Position numbers and translations under genes: made by a program
In this document: positions 9,188 through 16,718 of the stretch, one piece after another
How positions within the stretch are numbered: the first letter of the stretch is position 1
Layout: each line of letters opens with the position of its first letter
Assembly: GCA_025774845.1 (NCBI GenBank)
Contig: JALGZP010000012.1
Location: 1-41,769 of the forward strand
From: a bacterium
GTDB taxonomy: Bacteria; Arandabacterota; Arandabacteria; Arandabacterales; Arandabacteraceae
Reading direction: 5' to 3'
Length of the DNA: 41,769 bases
Notes under the pieces: model-generated
Database searches by the model: none
Told to the model about the DNA's origin: nothing
Seen by the model: only the letters and a program-made list of their open reading frames with translations

Positions 9188-9216
9188 TTTCTAACACAAT
9201 GGGACCCCTCAGTCAA
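9188..9216 (-). promoter_or_regulatory. Promoter of the hdrC-hdrB-lpd operon
   Basis: TTGACT (minus strand, 9216-9211) and TAGAAA (9193-9188) are 17 bases apart. The -35 box sits in GGGCTTGACT, a 10-mer also found upstream of 16719 and upstream of the HMG-CoA synthase operon. Confidence 0.6.
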
Positions 9217-9247
9217 GCCCTATCAGGGGCCTGGGGATGCAAAGTGT

Positions 9248-9277
9248 TTGCACATGACAGGGATATGGATGTACAAT
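9248..9277 (+). promoter_or_regulatory. Putative promoter of the FHA-GAF histidine kinase
   Basis: TTGCAC (9248-9253) and TACAAT (9272-9277) are separated by 18 bases, 50 bases before the kinase start. The promoter is divergent from the hdrC promoter. Confidence 0.45.
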
Positions 9278-9327
9278 TCTCTACGCACCAGACTTGACCG
9301 GAATCGACAGTCGGGGAGGTGAGCGAC

Positions 9328-10956
9328 TTGCTCAAATTGACGCTTTATCATGAGGGAAGTAAGGTAAAGGACATAGACGTCACCGGAGCGGAATTCGTGA
9401 TCGGACGGGAGGCCTCCTGCGATCTCGCACTGGACGACAGGACCATCTCGCGGAGACACGCCAGGGTGTTGGTCACGGAAGAGGGCGTGTATCTTGAGGA
9501 CCTGGAGTCACGGAACGGGACCTATGTATCCGGACGACGTGTGGGCAAGCACAAGTTGTCCCCGGGCGAGACCGCTTCGATTGGGAGTTTCAGGCTCGAG
9601 TTTGAGGGCGTCCCCATCCCATCAGGGAAGACGGATCGCCTGAATAGCATGGAAGCCCCGGCAGCCACCGCGATAATCAGCAGTCTTGATGCGCGCAAGA
9701 TCAGCACCGGTGCAGACATCAAGGAAGGTGACGTATCCCCGGAGGCCACGACGCAGAGGCTCTCCGCACTCTACGACCTCGGGCAGAAACTCTCCGGGCG
9801 GCTTGCGATCTCGGAGATATCCGATACCTTCCTCGAGGTTATTTTCGAAGTATTCGCTAAGGCCGACCGGGCCGTAATGCTCCTTGAGGACAGCCAGACC
9901 CGGAGACTCGTGCCGGTGGCTGCCAAGGACAAGGGGACCGGCCAGAGCGAGACCAGGGTCAGTACGACCGTGGTCAGCACGGTGCTCAACGACAAGAACG
10001 CCGTGATCTGCGGTGATACATCATCGGATGCCCGCTTCAAGGACTCGGCGAGTCTTCAGGATCTCAGGATAAAGTCGATCATGTGTGTACCGCTGATGGT
10101 CGAGGATAAGGTGCTGGGTATGGTGGAAGTCGATTCGAGTGCCGGTGGGATCACCTTCGCCGAGGATGACCTGAGACTGCTTACGGGCCTCGCCTCCCAG
10201 GTAAGTATCGCACTTGACAATGGGAAGCTCTACGACGAGGTCGAACGATCAAAGCGGCTTGCGGCCATCGGGCAGACCGTATCGGGAGTGGCTCACTGTG
10301 TTAAAAACGTGCTTAACGGCATAGACGGCGGGCTCTTCATCGCCCGCAGAGGACTTGAAGCAAAGAGTGATGAGAAGGTGAGCAAGGGCTGGGAGATGCT
10401 TGAGCGCAACAGTTCCTTCCTGAAGGGTCTGGTGCTGGACATGCTTGACTACTCCAAGGCCAGACCGCCCGAGTATCAGGAGATGCCGCTTAAGGATATC
10501 TTCGACGAGATCACGGCGTTTGTCGAGGGACGTGCCGCAGAGGGGGAGATAGACCTTGTAGTGAGCATCGATCCCGAGATCGGACCAGTGCGGCTTGATC
10601 CGACACGGATGAAACGTGCGCTTCTAAACATCCTGGGCAACGCAGTCGAGGCCACACCTCAGGGTGGAAAGGTTGAGTTAGCCGCGGTACGCGTTCCGCC
10701 CGGAAAGGTTCTCATATCAATTGCCGATACGGGCAAGGGCATTCCCGAGGACATGATCGAAACCATATTCGAACCCTTCGTCAGCACCAAGGGATCGAAG
10801 GGGACGGGTCTCGGGCTTCCGGTTATGAAGAAGATAGTGGAAGAGCACGGCGGCACTGTGGAGCTTGAGTCGATCGTTGACAAGGGCACGACTTTTAAGA
10901 TAACGATTCCCATCGGGGCCATCGACATGACTGAGAAGAGACCCGCAGCCGAATAG
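9328..10956 (+). CDS. FHA-GAF sensor histidine kinase
   Basis: A 542-residue soluble sensor kinase. The N-terminal FHA domain (about residues 1-95) shows GREASCDLAL, SRRHAR and SRNGTYVSG, so it should bind a phosphothreonine partner. A GAF domain (about 140-300) follows, then a dimerisation helix with His323 in GVAHCVKNVLNG, and an HATPase_c domain with N box NILGNAVEAT, G1 DTGKGIPED and G2 GTGLGLPVMKK. No membrane segment is seen, so the signal is cytoplasmic. GGAGG at 9315-9319 is 8 bases before TTG 9328 and overlaps the alternative GTG 9319, so TTG is the better start. No response regulator adjoins it; the lone receiver at 5886 is a candidate. The Ser/Thr kinase expected to feed the FHA domain is not in the window. 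Confidence 0.92.
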   Translation: MLKLTLYHEGSKVKDIDVTGAEFVIGREASCDLALDDRTISRRHARVLVTEEGVYLEDLESRNGTYVSGRRVGKHKLSPGETASIGSFRLEFEGVPIPSGKTDRLNSMEAPAATAIISSLDARKISTGADIKEGDVSPEATTQRLSALYDLGQKLSGRLAISEISDTFLEVIFEVFAKADRAVMLLEDSQTRRLVPVAAKDKGTGQSETRVSTTVVSTVLNDKNAVICGDTSSDARFKDSASLQDLRIKSIMCVPLMVEDKVLGMVEVDSSAGGITFAEDDLRLLTGLASQVSIALDNGKLYDEVERSKRLAAIGQTVSGVAHCVKNVLNGIDGGLFIARRGLEAKSDEKVSKGWEMLERNSSFLKGLVLDMLDYSKARPPEYQEMPLKDIFDEITAFVEGRAAEGEIDLVVSIDPEIGPVRLDPTRMKRALLNILGNAVEATPQGGKVELAAVRVPPGKVLISIADTGKGIPEDMIETIFEPFVSTKGSKGTGLGLPVMKKIVEEHGGTVELESIVDKGTTFKITIPIGAIDMTEKRPAAE

Positions 10957-10970
10957 CCCCAAAAACCCTC

Positions 10971-11015
10971 TTGACAGCCTACCAACTTATTAGTAGACTT
11001 ACTATAGTTATAGTA
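10971..11015 (+). promoter_or_regulatory. Promoter and dyad operator of the BlaI/BlaR1-like pair
   Basis: TTGACA (10971-10976) and TAGACT (10994-10999) are 17 bases apart. A perfect inverted repeat with 7-base arms, TACTATA (11000-11006) and TATAGTA (11009-11015), lies at the expected start of transcription. A second overlapping dyad TAGTA-GACT-TACTA covers the -10 box (10991-11004). BlaI/MecI repressors bind such dyads and autoregulate, so this is very likely the operator. AGGAGG precedes the ATG. Confidence 0.75.
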
Positions 11016-11041
11016 GCACGACATAAGCAATAGGAGGCGAT

Positions 11042-11461
11042 ATGAAGAAGACCCCGGCAAAACTCACCCCTGCTGAATGGGAGATCATGGAGGCAATCTG
11101 GGCACTGGGAGGTTCACCTTCCGTAAGGGAAGTGCTCGACCATGCTTACCCCGAGAGCGAGAAAGCCTATACCACAGTGCAGACCGTGATGAATACTCTC
11201 GAGAAGAAGGGATTGCTCACACGCAAGAAAACGGGTCTCGTCAACTTCTACAAGCCGACCAGGTCCCGCCATCAGGCCGTGAAATCGGAGATGACGCGGC
11301 TTGTCTCACGTGTCTTCCAGGGCTCGGTCCCCGCGCTTGCCAACCACCTGATTGAATCGAGCAATCTCAACCTGGAAGAGATAGAGGCCATCCGGGACGT
11401 GGTGGACGAGCGTGCCAGAGAAATCCGCGCACGCAGGAAGGGAGGGAAGAGCCGTGATTGA
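11042..11461 (+). CDS. BlaI/MecI/CopY-family transcriptional repressor
   Basis: A 139-residue winged-helix repressor. The N-terminal half (LTPAEWEIMEAIWALG, VREVLDHAY, YTTVQTVMNTLEKKGLLTRKK) is the classic BlaI DNA-binding domain; the C-terminal helices (about residues 75-130) form the dimerisation region where the family is cleaved or destabilised. It heads an operon with a BlaR1-like peptidase, overlapping it by 8 bases. Known pairs respond to beta-lactams, but many environmental ones control other cell-envelope genes. No beta-lactamase is nearby, so the signal and regulon are unknown. A similar dyad lies over the promoter of the M14 peptidase at 3604. Confidence 0.93.
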   Translation: MKKTPAKLTPAEWEIMEAIWALGGSPSVREVLDHAYPESEKAYTTVQTVMNTLEKKGLLTRKKTGLVNFYKPTRSRHQAVKSEMTRLVSRVFQGSVPALANHLIESSNLNLEEIEAIRDVVDERAREIRARRKGGKSRD

Positions 11462-13022
11462 TGCAATCAACGCGTGGGCCGGTGGATGGACGCAGTACTT
11501 CGGCTTCGCGGTTATTCAGAATACATTGTTCTTAGCGGTCATCTTCCTGCTTCTTCGTTTCAAGCGGGACCTTCCGGCAAACGTCAAGCACCTGATATGC
11601 CTGGTGGGACTCATCAAACTGGTGACACCTCCTTTCATACCTGCGGCACTTCAGATTACCGGAAACGCTTCTCAAGCCCGGCTCGTCGAGATGCCGGCGG
11701 GGCAGGTAGTAATGCCGCTGCTGTCAGGCGGCGAGACCCCGGCAGCCGCGACCGCGCATCTTGGCATCCCCGGGATAGTCCTTTTGGCCTGGATCGGGTT
11801 TGGCGTAACGTATCTCTTGCTTTCGCTGATATCGACACTTCGGTTGAAGAGGGCAGTGAGTACTGCGGTTCGTGTGGCATACACTGAGTCTGACCTGCCG
11901 GCGGGTATCGAGATTCTCAAGTCATCGAAGATCGCGGTTCCGCTCACCCTCGGTCTGTTTTCCAACAGGGTATATGTCCCCGCTGCCTGGGATGACTGGA
12001 CCGATGACTGCAGGAAGATGATCGTGGCTCATGAGATGGCTCACATGAGAAGACGCGATGGTGTGGTCCAGGTACTTCAGGTCCTCGTCCGGGCCGTCTA
12101 CTTCTTCCATCCGCTTGTCTGGCTAATTGATCGGAGAGTCAACCAGTACAGGGAGATGGCCTGTGATGATGCCGCGTCACGGACGCGGGAGGGCGGTCCT
12201 GAAACGTACTCGAAGTACCTGCTCAGGATAGCCGAGACAACGCTTGCCGGCAGTGCCGTCTGTGGTTCCGCATCGGCACTGCTCAGACAGCGAAACCACT
12301 TGCTTAACCGGGTGAAATACCAGATGAGGGAGGGGACCATGCAGGTCATATCGGCCAGGAGAAAAGCGCTTGTTATCGTTGGACTGCTTCTACTTGTTGT
12401 TCCAATGTCGTGGTACTGCAGCAATGCCGAGCAAAGGCCTGAAGCCGCCGCGGTCTCGGAGGCCGTATCCCGGACACTCCCCGACGGGATGAAGCTGGTC
12501 AAGGTCACCGTGAACGGTGAAAGCAGGGTCACAGTGGATGGCAGACAGATAGCCTTAAGCCGCCTCGAAGAGCGCTTGCGCGAGAGAGTCGGTGATGCCG
12601 GGGATGAGTCGGTCATTTTGCTTGGTTGTGATGATGGGGTCAAAATGGGTATCGTCCATGCCATTAGGGAGCAGTTGGTCGACATGAATCTCCGGAAAGT
12701 GATCTTCAGCCAGGACGGTGGTGGTGAGCTCACGCTCATGCTTCCGGGGAAGGGTGATGAAGAGCGCTTACAACAGATGCCCAGGGAGAATGTTGCAGTG
12801 CTCCGCACCGATCCATTCGGTAAAACGTTTCTCGATAACGAGACCATCGAGTTTTCAGAGATTACCGAGGCTGTCCGGGCGAGACTTGCGGAAAATGATA
12901 AGCTGATTATCTCGATACAGACGGTCGGTGTGAGTCCGTATGATGACTTCGCAACGCTTCTGGCGTTGGTCAAAGCGGCCGGGGCGACCCGTATCTCGAT
13001 CGGTCTCGTCGAAATCCAGTGA
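11454..13022 (+). CDS. BlaR1-like M56 membrane metallopeptidase with two ExbD/TolR-like C-terminal domains
   Basis: A 522-residue inner-membrane sensor-protease. The first part has hydrophobic segments near residues 9-30, 45-65 and 105-130, then the zinc motif HEMAH (residues 193-197) and ACDD downstream, as in peptidase_M56. After a further membrane helix (about 303-320) there is no penicillin-binding domain. Instead two consecutive regions (about 342-425 and 444-521) resemble the periplasmic fold of ExbD/TolR: the first reads VTVDGRQIALSRLEERLRE, then VILLGCDDGVKMG, then IREQLVDMNLRKVIF; the second ends FATLLALVKAAGATRISIGL. GTG 11454 is chosen because GGAGGG lies 7 bases upstream, giving an 8-base overlap with the repressor gene. 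It probably destroys the repressor after an envelope signal. The ExbD-like assignment is by pattern only. Confidence 0.85.
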   Translation: MIDAINAWAGGWTQYFGFAVIQNTLFLAVIFLLLRFKRDLPANVKHLICLVGLIKLVTPPFIPAALQITGNASQARLVEMPAGQVVMPLLSGGETPAAATAHLGIPGIVLLAWIGFGVTYLLLSLISTLRLKRAVSTAVRVAYTESDLPAGIEILKSSKIAVPLTLGLFSNRVYVPAAWDDWTDDCRKMIVAHEMAHMRRRDGVVQVLQVLVRAVYFFHPLVWLIDRRVNQYREMACDDAASRTREGGPETYSKYLLRIAETTLAGSAVCGSASALLRQRNHLLNRVKYQMREGTMQVISARRKALVIVGLLLLVVPMSWYCSNAEQRPEAAAVSEAVSRTLPDGMKLVKVTVNGESRVTVDGRQIALSRLEERLRERVGDAGDESVILLGCDDGVKMGIVHAIREQLVDMNLRKVIFSQDGGGELTLMLPGKGDEERLQQMPRENVAVLRTDPFGKTFLDNETIEFSEITEAVRARLAENDKLIISIQTVGVSPYDDFATLLALVKAAGATRISIGLVEIQ

Positions 13023-13027
13023 CAACA

Positions 13028-13082
13028 TAATTCGGTACCAGCTTACAAATTACACCTGTAATTCGGTAACTGGCACCGAATT
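13028..13082. repeat. Inverted-repeat (REP-like) element, copy 1
   Basis: Arms AATTCGGTACCAG (from 13029) and CTGGCACCGAATT (to 13082) pair with one mismatch, and the inner parts TTACAAATTAC and GTAATTCGGTAA pair imperfectly. The same unit occurs at 33259-33327. The element sits between convergent genes and overlaps the last codons and stop of the phosphorylase-like gene on the minus strand. It could act as a two-way terminator. Confidence 0.75.
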
Positions 13083-16000
13083 TCTGGGAAGTGCGCGGTC
13101 ACTTGCTTGATCTTCCCTGTGCGTCCGAAGATCTCGCGTGCAACGCTCTGCTGTAATGTGCTTCCGCCTGCACGTTGCTCGCTACCATCCGATGAACTGA
13201 TGACAATGTGCGGTCCGTCTCCCAGGGTATATACAATCGGAACCTGGCAAAATGTGAACGCAAGGGAGCCGGCCTCCAGTGGAAGCGTCTGCGATATGCT
13301 TTCGGGATCGATGTAAGAGAACGTGGTTGGTTCAGTCAGGAACTCGCTCTCCCGAAGTAACTGAGGGTTGAAGCTGATCTTCCCATCGTGTATGTGGACC
13401 CCAAGTTCACCCCAACGCGTCAGGATTTCTTCTTTCACCTGGCCCGTCATACCCGGTTGCTTCGCGCCGGCAAAGCCAGGTGTGTGTGAGTATGGATCAA
13501 GTGGGAAAGCTCCAAACACATCCGGCTGTTTCATGAAACCCAAACCGGCGCGGATATCAAGGTAGTGATCTCTCAACTCTGTAGTGAGTGCTCCGGATTT
13601 GCCCGCAGCAACGGCCTGCTCAAAGGCCTCCTGGGCGGCCAGAAGAAGTTTGGCGATCATATGCCAGTAAATGCAGCCGATACCCTCATAGCCATACATA
13701 GTCCCGGAACGACCCGTAAAAGCCTTGTGATTGAAAACCTCTTCGTACGTTTCCAGTACGACCTTGACCTCCGCTTCCGGGAAAACGTTTTCAAGTCGCG
13801 CTCGCAACGCATCTGCGTTGTGCAGGTCCGGATTGAAGCGCAGTCGGTCATCGGTATCGCGCACCACGACACGGTCATCACCTGAACTGACCATGGCTGC
13901 CAGGGTGGGACACCGGTTGAGGATTGAGTCCGGGACTCTGTTCTTTTCAAGGAATGCGGGTAACTCCTTCACCGGGTAGAGCACATAGGAGTGTTGGTCT
14001 TCGCGGTAGAGTGCGCATGCGCGTAATGCTTTGAGAAGCACCAGATCCTCCTCCGGCGTCAGAAGACCACTGCTCAGAGCGGCGACCTGGCCTTCCAGCA
14101 TCAGCGGCAGGGAAGAGACAGTCGCACTCCTCTCTTCGAGATGCAGGATGTTATAGGCATGGTAGAGACCGTCCGGACGGCGATTAGCCTTTATGGTTGC
14201 ACCGACCATCGTCCGGGCCTGTCGCAGCAATCCGACGATGTTCTCAGTTCGAACGGATTTCCTCTCTCCCGGTCCTTTTGTATAGACTTCCATGCGGTAC
14301 TTCGAGAATGCCTCACCGACGGCGTCTAAGAATGCGCGCCTCTTTAGGTCGTCCATTGTCACTTCACAATACTCGCCGATGACCAGGCGGACCGCGGCCA
14401 GCCAAACCGCAACCCGCGAAGACAGATCGAAGGAAGTGACGGAGGCACTGTCAAACAAGTCGGCACAGAAGCCAAGATGGCGGTACAGGTAACAGGCAGT
14501 CACCACCGACATACCACTACCTACGAGGGCGTTGTTGGCATCGTTCCATTCCGGCCGCATCGTGTTCATCCATATGCCGCCCCCGGGTATGAGGTTGGAA
14601 ATCTTCGCCAGTATCGGGACCAGCAACTTCTCAGCGAGGTTAACGTGAAGGACCTCACTGCCCCGGGCGACCAGCCTGCCGTCGCTGCCAATAGAGTCGA
14701 TACGTCGATTACTTGCCTTCTGGCGTTCCCAGTTGAAGGTAATTGTGGCCTGCGCGTTCCTGATGATGTCCTCATACGGCTTTATATCGTAAGGGACATC
14801 GGCGTAGCAGAACCGGTCCAGGCTGAGCATCGCAGGCAGCCGCTCCGGGTGATGGGCCAGGGATGCCTCAAGAAGCCTCAGCAAGTAGACGATCTGGTGG
14901 TCACCCCAGTAGCCGATCGAACTCCAGGGATCGCCAGGGTCGGCCACTTCCCAGTCAATTCCCTCATGCGTAATCCGGTAGGGGTTAAAGCCGTCGATCG
15001 TCGAAGCATTGACGAACTTGGCAATGATGGGTTCAAGACACTCGGGGAAACTACGACAAAGCGCCTCCCAGTTCTGGAAGATATCACGCCAGTTCCCCTC
15101 GTAGGCATAAAGAGGCGTTCCATCCGGATTCTTCATTACAATTGAAAACTGATTCCACGGGCGCGATGGATCACCATGACGGCGTGAGAATACAAGAGGC
15201 AGATACTCGTTACAAAGCCGGATCAGGTCTGTGTCTGCAGTTGCTTCCGCACGGCTCTGTAGCTCGGCAAGCGGTAGTGAATCCGGGAGTTCGGCCAGCC
15301 ACACGGCGTGTCTCTCTGCAGTCGGGTTGTTGCGTTTCGCCAGGAACCCGGCCAGGTCATTACGGTCAACTATGTACTGATCCGCGAGGACACCGCCGCG
15401 AGCGATGTTGAAGAGCACATTGGCGATATGATGAGTAGTCGCAGCCGGGTCTCCGGTCACCTGGAAAGCGTCAGCGGAGGCCAGCAGCTGAGACAGATGC
15501 TCGCGCCCCCGGCCAGTATCCGTCTCGACATCTTGTCCCAGGTCACCTTTGAGCCCATTCTGCAATTCAACCACACCTGCCTGGTCGACGGGAGAGTCAA
15601 GGATGATGTTCCAGGACCGGCTCTTGCCTGCAGTAAGCGTGATCTCACCTTTCAGCAGGAAAGAGCCGCGCCGTCCCTTGAGTTCGGTCTCCGCCTTGAG
15701 GTCGTGCCCCAGGATGAACTCATCCCAATATGTGCTGCCAAGAATCGTACTCGCCTCCGCCAGGCCTGATTGCCAGGCGGTCGTCACCCGCAGAGATTCA
15801 CTTGCCTCGGGGCGATCCACGATGTTTGCGGTCAAGCCGTAGACTGCAAGCATCGTACCTGGGTCGCGCTCCACGTACTTGTAAGCATCGACCAGGCAGC
15901 TAATGGAATCCTGCAGGCTCTTGCCGACCCCCGCCGGCAAGAGATTCTGGACACCATCCAGGATCTCAAGGTGCTGCTCATTCACGCTGGTGTTGATCAA

Positions 16001-16492
16001 CTCCGCCGTCCGTATCCAGCCGAACTGATCGCTCGGTCGCCACCCATAACGAAAGACAAGTCCCAGCGAGAGATTCCGCTCTTCAAACCAGATCTCGCAT
16101 CCCAACACATGCTTGTAGATTGACCGCTCGATACGGTAGCGCAGCCGGCCATCATCAGCGAATGGTTGCCAGATGTAGGTCTCATTCTCGCCCGGACATC
16201 TGATTACAGTCTTCGGTCCCGTGTGTGGATGAGACACATGGAGTTTGTCCACGGTCTCGTAGGGAAAAAGGGAATGCCCGGCATTGCCTCGACCGGCCGT
16301 GAGACCACCGTTCGAAGAGACATACATCCATAAATCCGAGTCGCTCATAACGCTGACCAGGAACGGATTCATCGCATCAAAACCGGCTATACGGTAATAC
16401 TTGCCCTGCCGCCACTCAACCAGACTTCCGGTGACCCTGCTGGCTATCTGCGGAACGGCTGAGAGGCCAAGACGGATTGGTCGTTGGGTCAT
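13043..16492 (-). CDS. Large glycoside phosphorylase/hydrolase-like protein (GH149/GH94-like suspected)
   Basis: A 1149-residue protein without a signal peptide, so cytoplasmic. The N-terminal part (LVSVMSDSDLWMYVSSNGGLTAGRGN, interrupted here only for length, about residues 45-70, then LFPYETVDKLH) looks like the beta-sandwich of GH94-type phosphorylases, and the middle and C-terminal part looks like an alpha-helical six-hairpin toroid. Conserved-looking blocks are TIDGFNPYRI (near residue 499), IGYWGDHQIVYLLRL (near 529) and MYGYEGIGCIYWHMI (near 934). Size and position in a beta-glucan locus point to a beta-1,3-oligoglucan phosphorylase of the GH149/GH161 type, which is inference. ATG 16492 is used because the upstream TTG (16549) lies inside the predicted -35 box. 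The final 12 or so codons derive from an inverted repeat. An uncharacterised GH is the main alternative. Confidence 0.7.
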   Translation of the reverse strand: MTQRPIRLGLSAVPQIASRVTGSLVEWRQGKYYRIAGFDAMNPFLVSVMSDSDLWMYVSSNGGLTAGRGNAGHSLFPYETVDKLHVSHPHTGPKTVIRCPGENETYIWQPFADDGRLRYRIERSIYKHVLGCEIWFEERNLSLGLVFRYGWRPSDQFGWIRTAELINTSVNEQHLEILDGVQNLLPAGVGKSLQDSISCLVDAYKYVERDPGTMLAVYGLTANIVDRPEASESLRVTTAWQSGLAEASTILGSTYWDEFILGHDLKAETELKGRRGSFLLKGEITLTAGKSRSWNIILDSPVDQAGVVELQNGLKGDLGQDVETDTGRGREHLSQLLASADAFQVTGDPAATTHHIANVLFNIARGGVLADQYIVDRNDLAGFLAKRNNPTAERHAVWLAELPDSLPLAELQSRAEATADTDLIRLCNEYLPLVFSRRHGDPSRPWNQFSIVMKNPDGTPLYAYEGNWRDIFQNWEALCRSFPECLEPIIAKFVNASTIDGFNPYRITHEGIDWEVADPGDPWSSIGYWGDHQIVYLLRLLEASLAHHPERLPAMLSLDRFCYADVPYDIKPYEDIIRNAQATITFNWERQKASNRRIDSIGSDGRLVARGSEVLHVNLAEKLLVPILAKISNLIPGGGIWMNTMRPEWNDANNALVGSGMSVVTACYLYRHLGFCADLFDSASVTSFDLSSRVAVWLAAVRLVIGEYCEVTMDDLKRRAFLDAVGEAFSKYRMEVYTKGPGERKSVRTENIVGLLRQARTMVGATIKANRRPDGLYHAYNILHLEERSATVSSLPLMLEGQVAALSSGLLTPEEDLVLLKALRACALYREDQHSYVLYPVKELPAFLEKNRVPDSILNRCPTLAAMVSSGDDRVVVRDTDDRLRFNPDLHNADALRARLENVFPEAEVKVVLETYEEVFNHKAFTGRSGTMYGYEGIGCIYWHMIAKLLLAAQEAFEQAVAAGKSGALTTELRDHYLDIRAGLGFMKQPDVFGAFPLDPYSHTPGFAGAKQPGMTGQVKEEILTRWGELGVHIHDGKISFNPQLLRESEFLTEPTTFSYIDPESISQTLPLEAGSLAFTFCQVPIVYTLGDGPHIVISSSDGSEQRAGGSTLQQSVAREIFGRTGKIKQVTAHFPEIRCQLPNYRCNL

Positions 16493-16520
16493 AGGATCTA
16501 CATTCTCCGAGTACAAACAG

Positions 16521-16549
16521 AACCTAACACTGGCCGGATTGACTGTCAA
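16521..16549 (-). promoter_or_regulatory. Promoter of the phosphorylase-like gene
   Basis: On the minus strand TTGACA (16549-16544) and TAGGTT (16526-16521) are 17 bases apart, 28 bases before ATG 16492. The -35 region is a palindrome, TTGACTGTCAA (16539-16549). Confidence 0.6.
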
Positions 16550-16582
16550 TTACCCGAAGCTCTGAGAGATTTGGTGGCCGGG

Positions 16583-16621
16583 AATGGGCTTGACTTTCTT
16601 AGCCCGATTAATGAGCATATT
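16583..16621 (+). promoter_or_regulatory. Possible promoter of the glucanase/ABC operon
   Basis: AATGGGCTTGACT (16583-16595) is identical to the -35 region of the HMG-CoA synthase operon (35133-35145). The -10 is poor: GAGCAT at 17-base spacing or CATATT at 20. The two gene sets thus share an upstream 13-mer, but promoter function here is tentative. Confidence 0.35.
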
Positions 16622-16718
16622 TGTGGCTTGAGGATCTGGGCCTGGTAACTCCGCCGGGCGGATTGTCGTTCTCAAGGGTTCTTCGGCACGGGATGTATCC
16701 CGAACCCGGAGGTTGACA

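Noticed and set aside
12098..12973. A 291-codon open frame on the minus strand within the M56 peptidase gene
   Set aside because: Serine-rich, motif-free translation typical of an antisense shadow; the plus-strand gene has clear zinc and domain motifs and coupling to its repressor.
11042..13022. Beta-lactam resistance operon
   Set aside because: No beta-lactamase or PBP gene is nearby, and the sensor lacks a penicillin-binding domain.
14477..15145. A 222-codon plus-strand frame inside the phosphorylase-like gene
   Set aside because: No domain pattern, no ribosome site, opposite to a long coherent coding frame.
16493..16549. N-terminal extension of the phosphorylase-like protein from TTG 16549
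   Set aside because: The TTG is part of a good -35 box, so this stretch is promoter, not coding.
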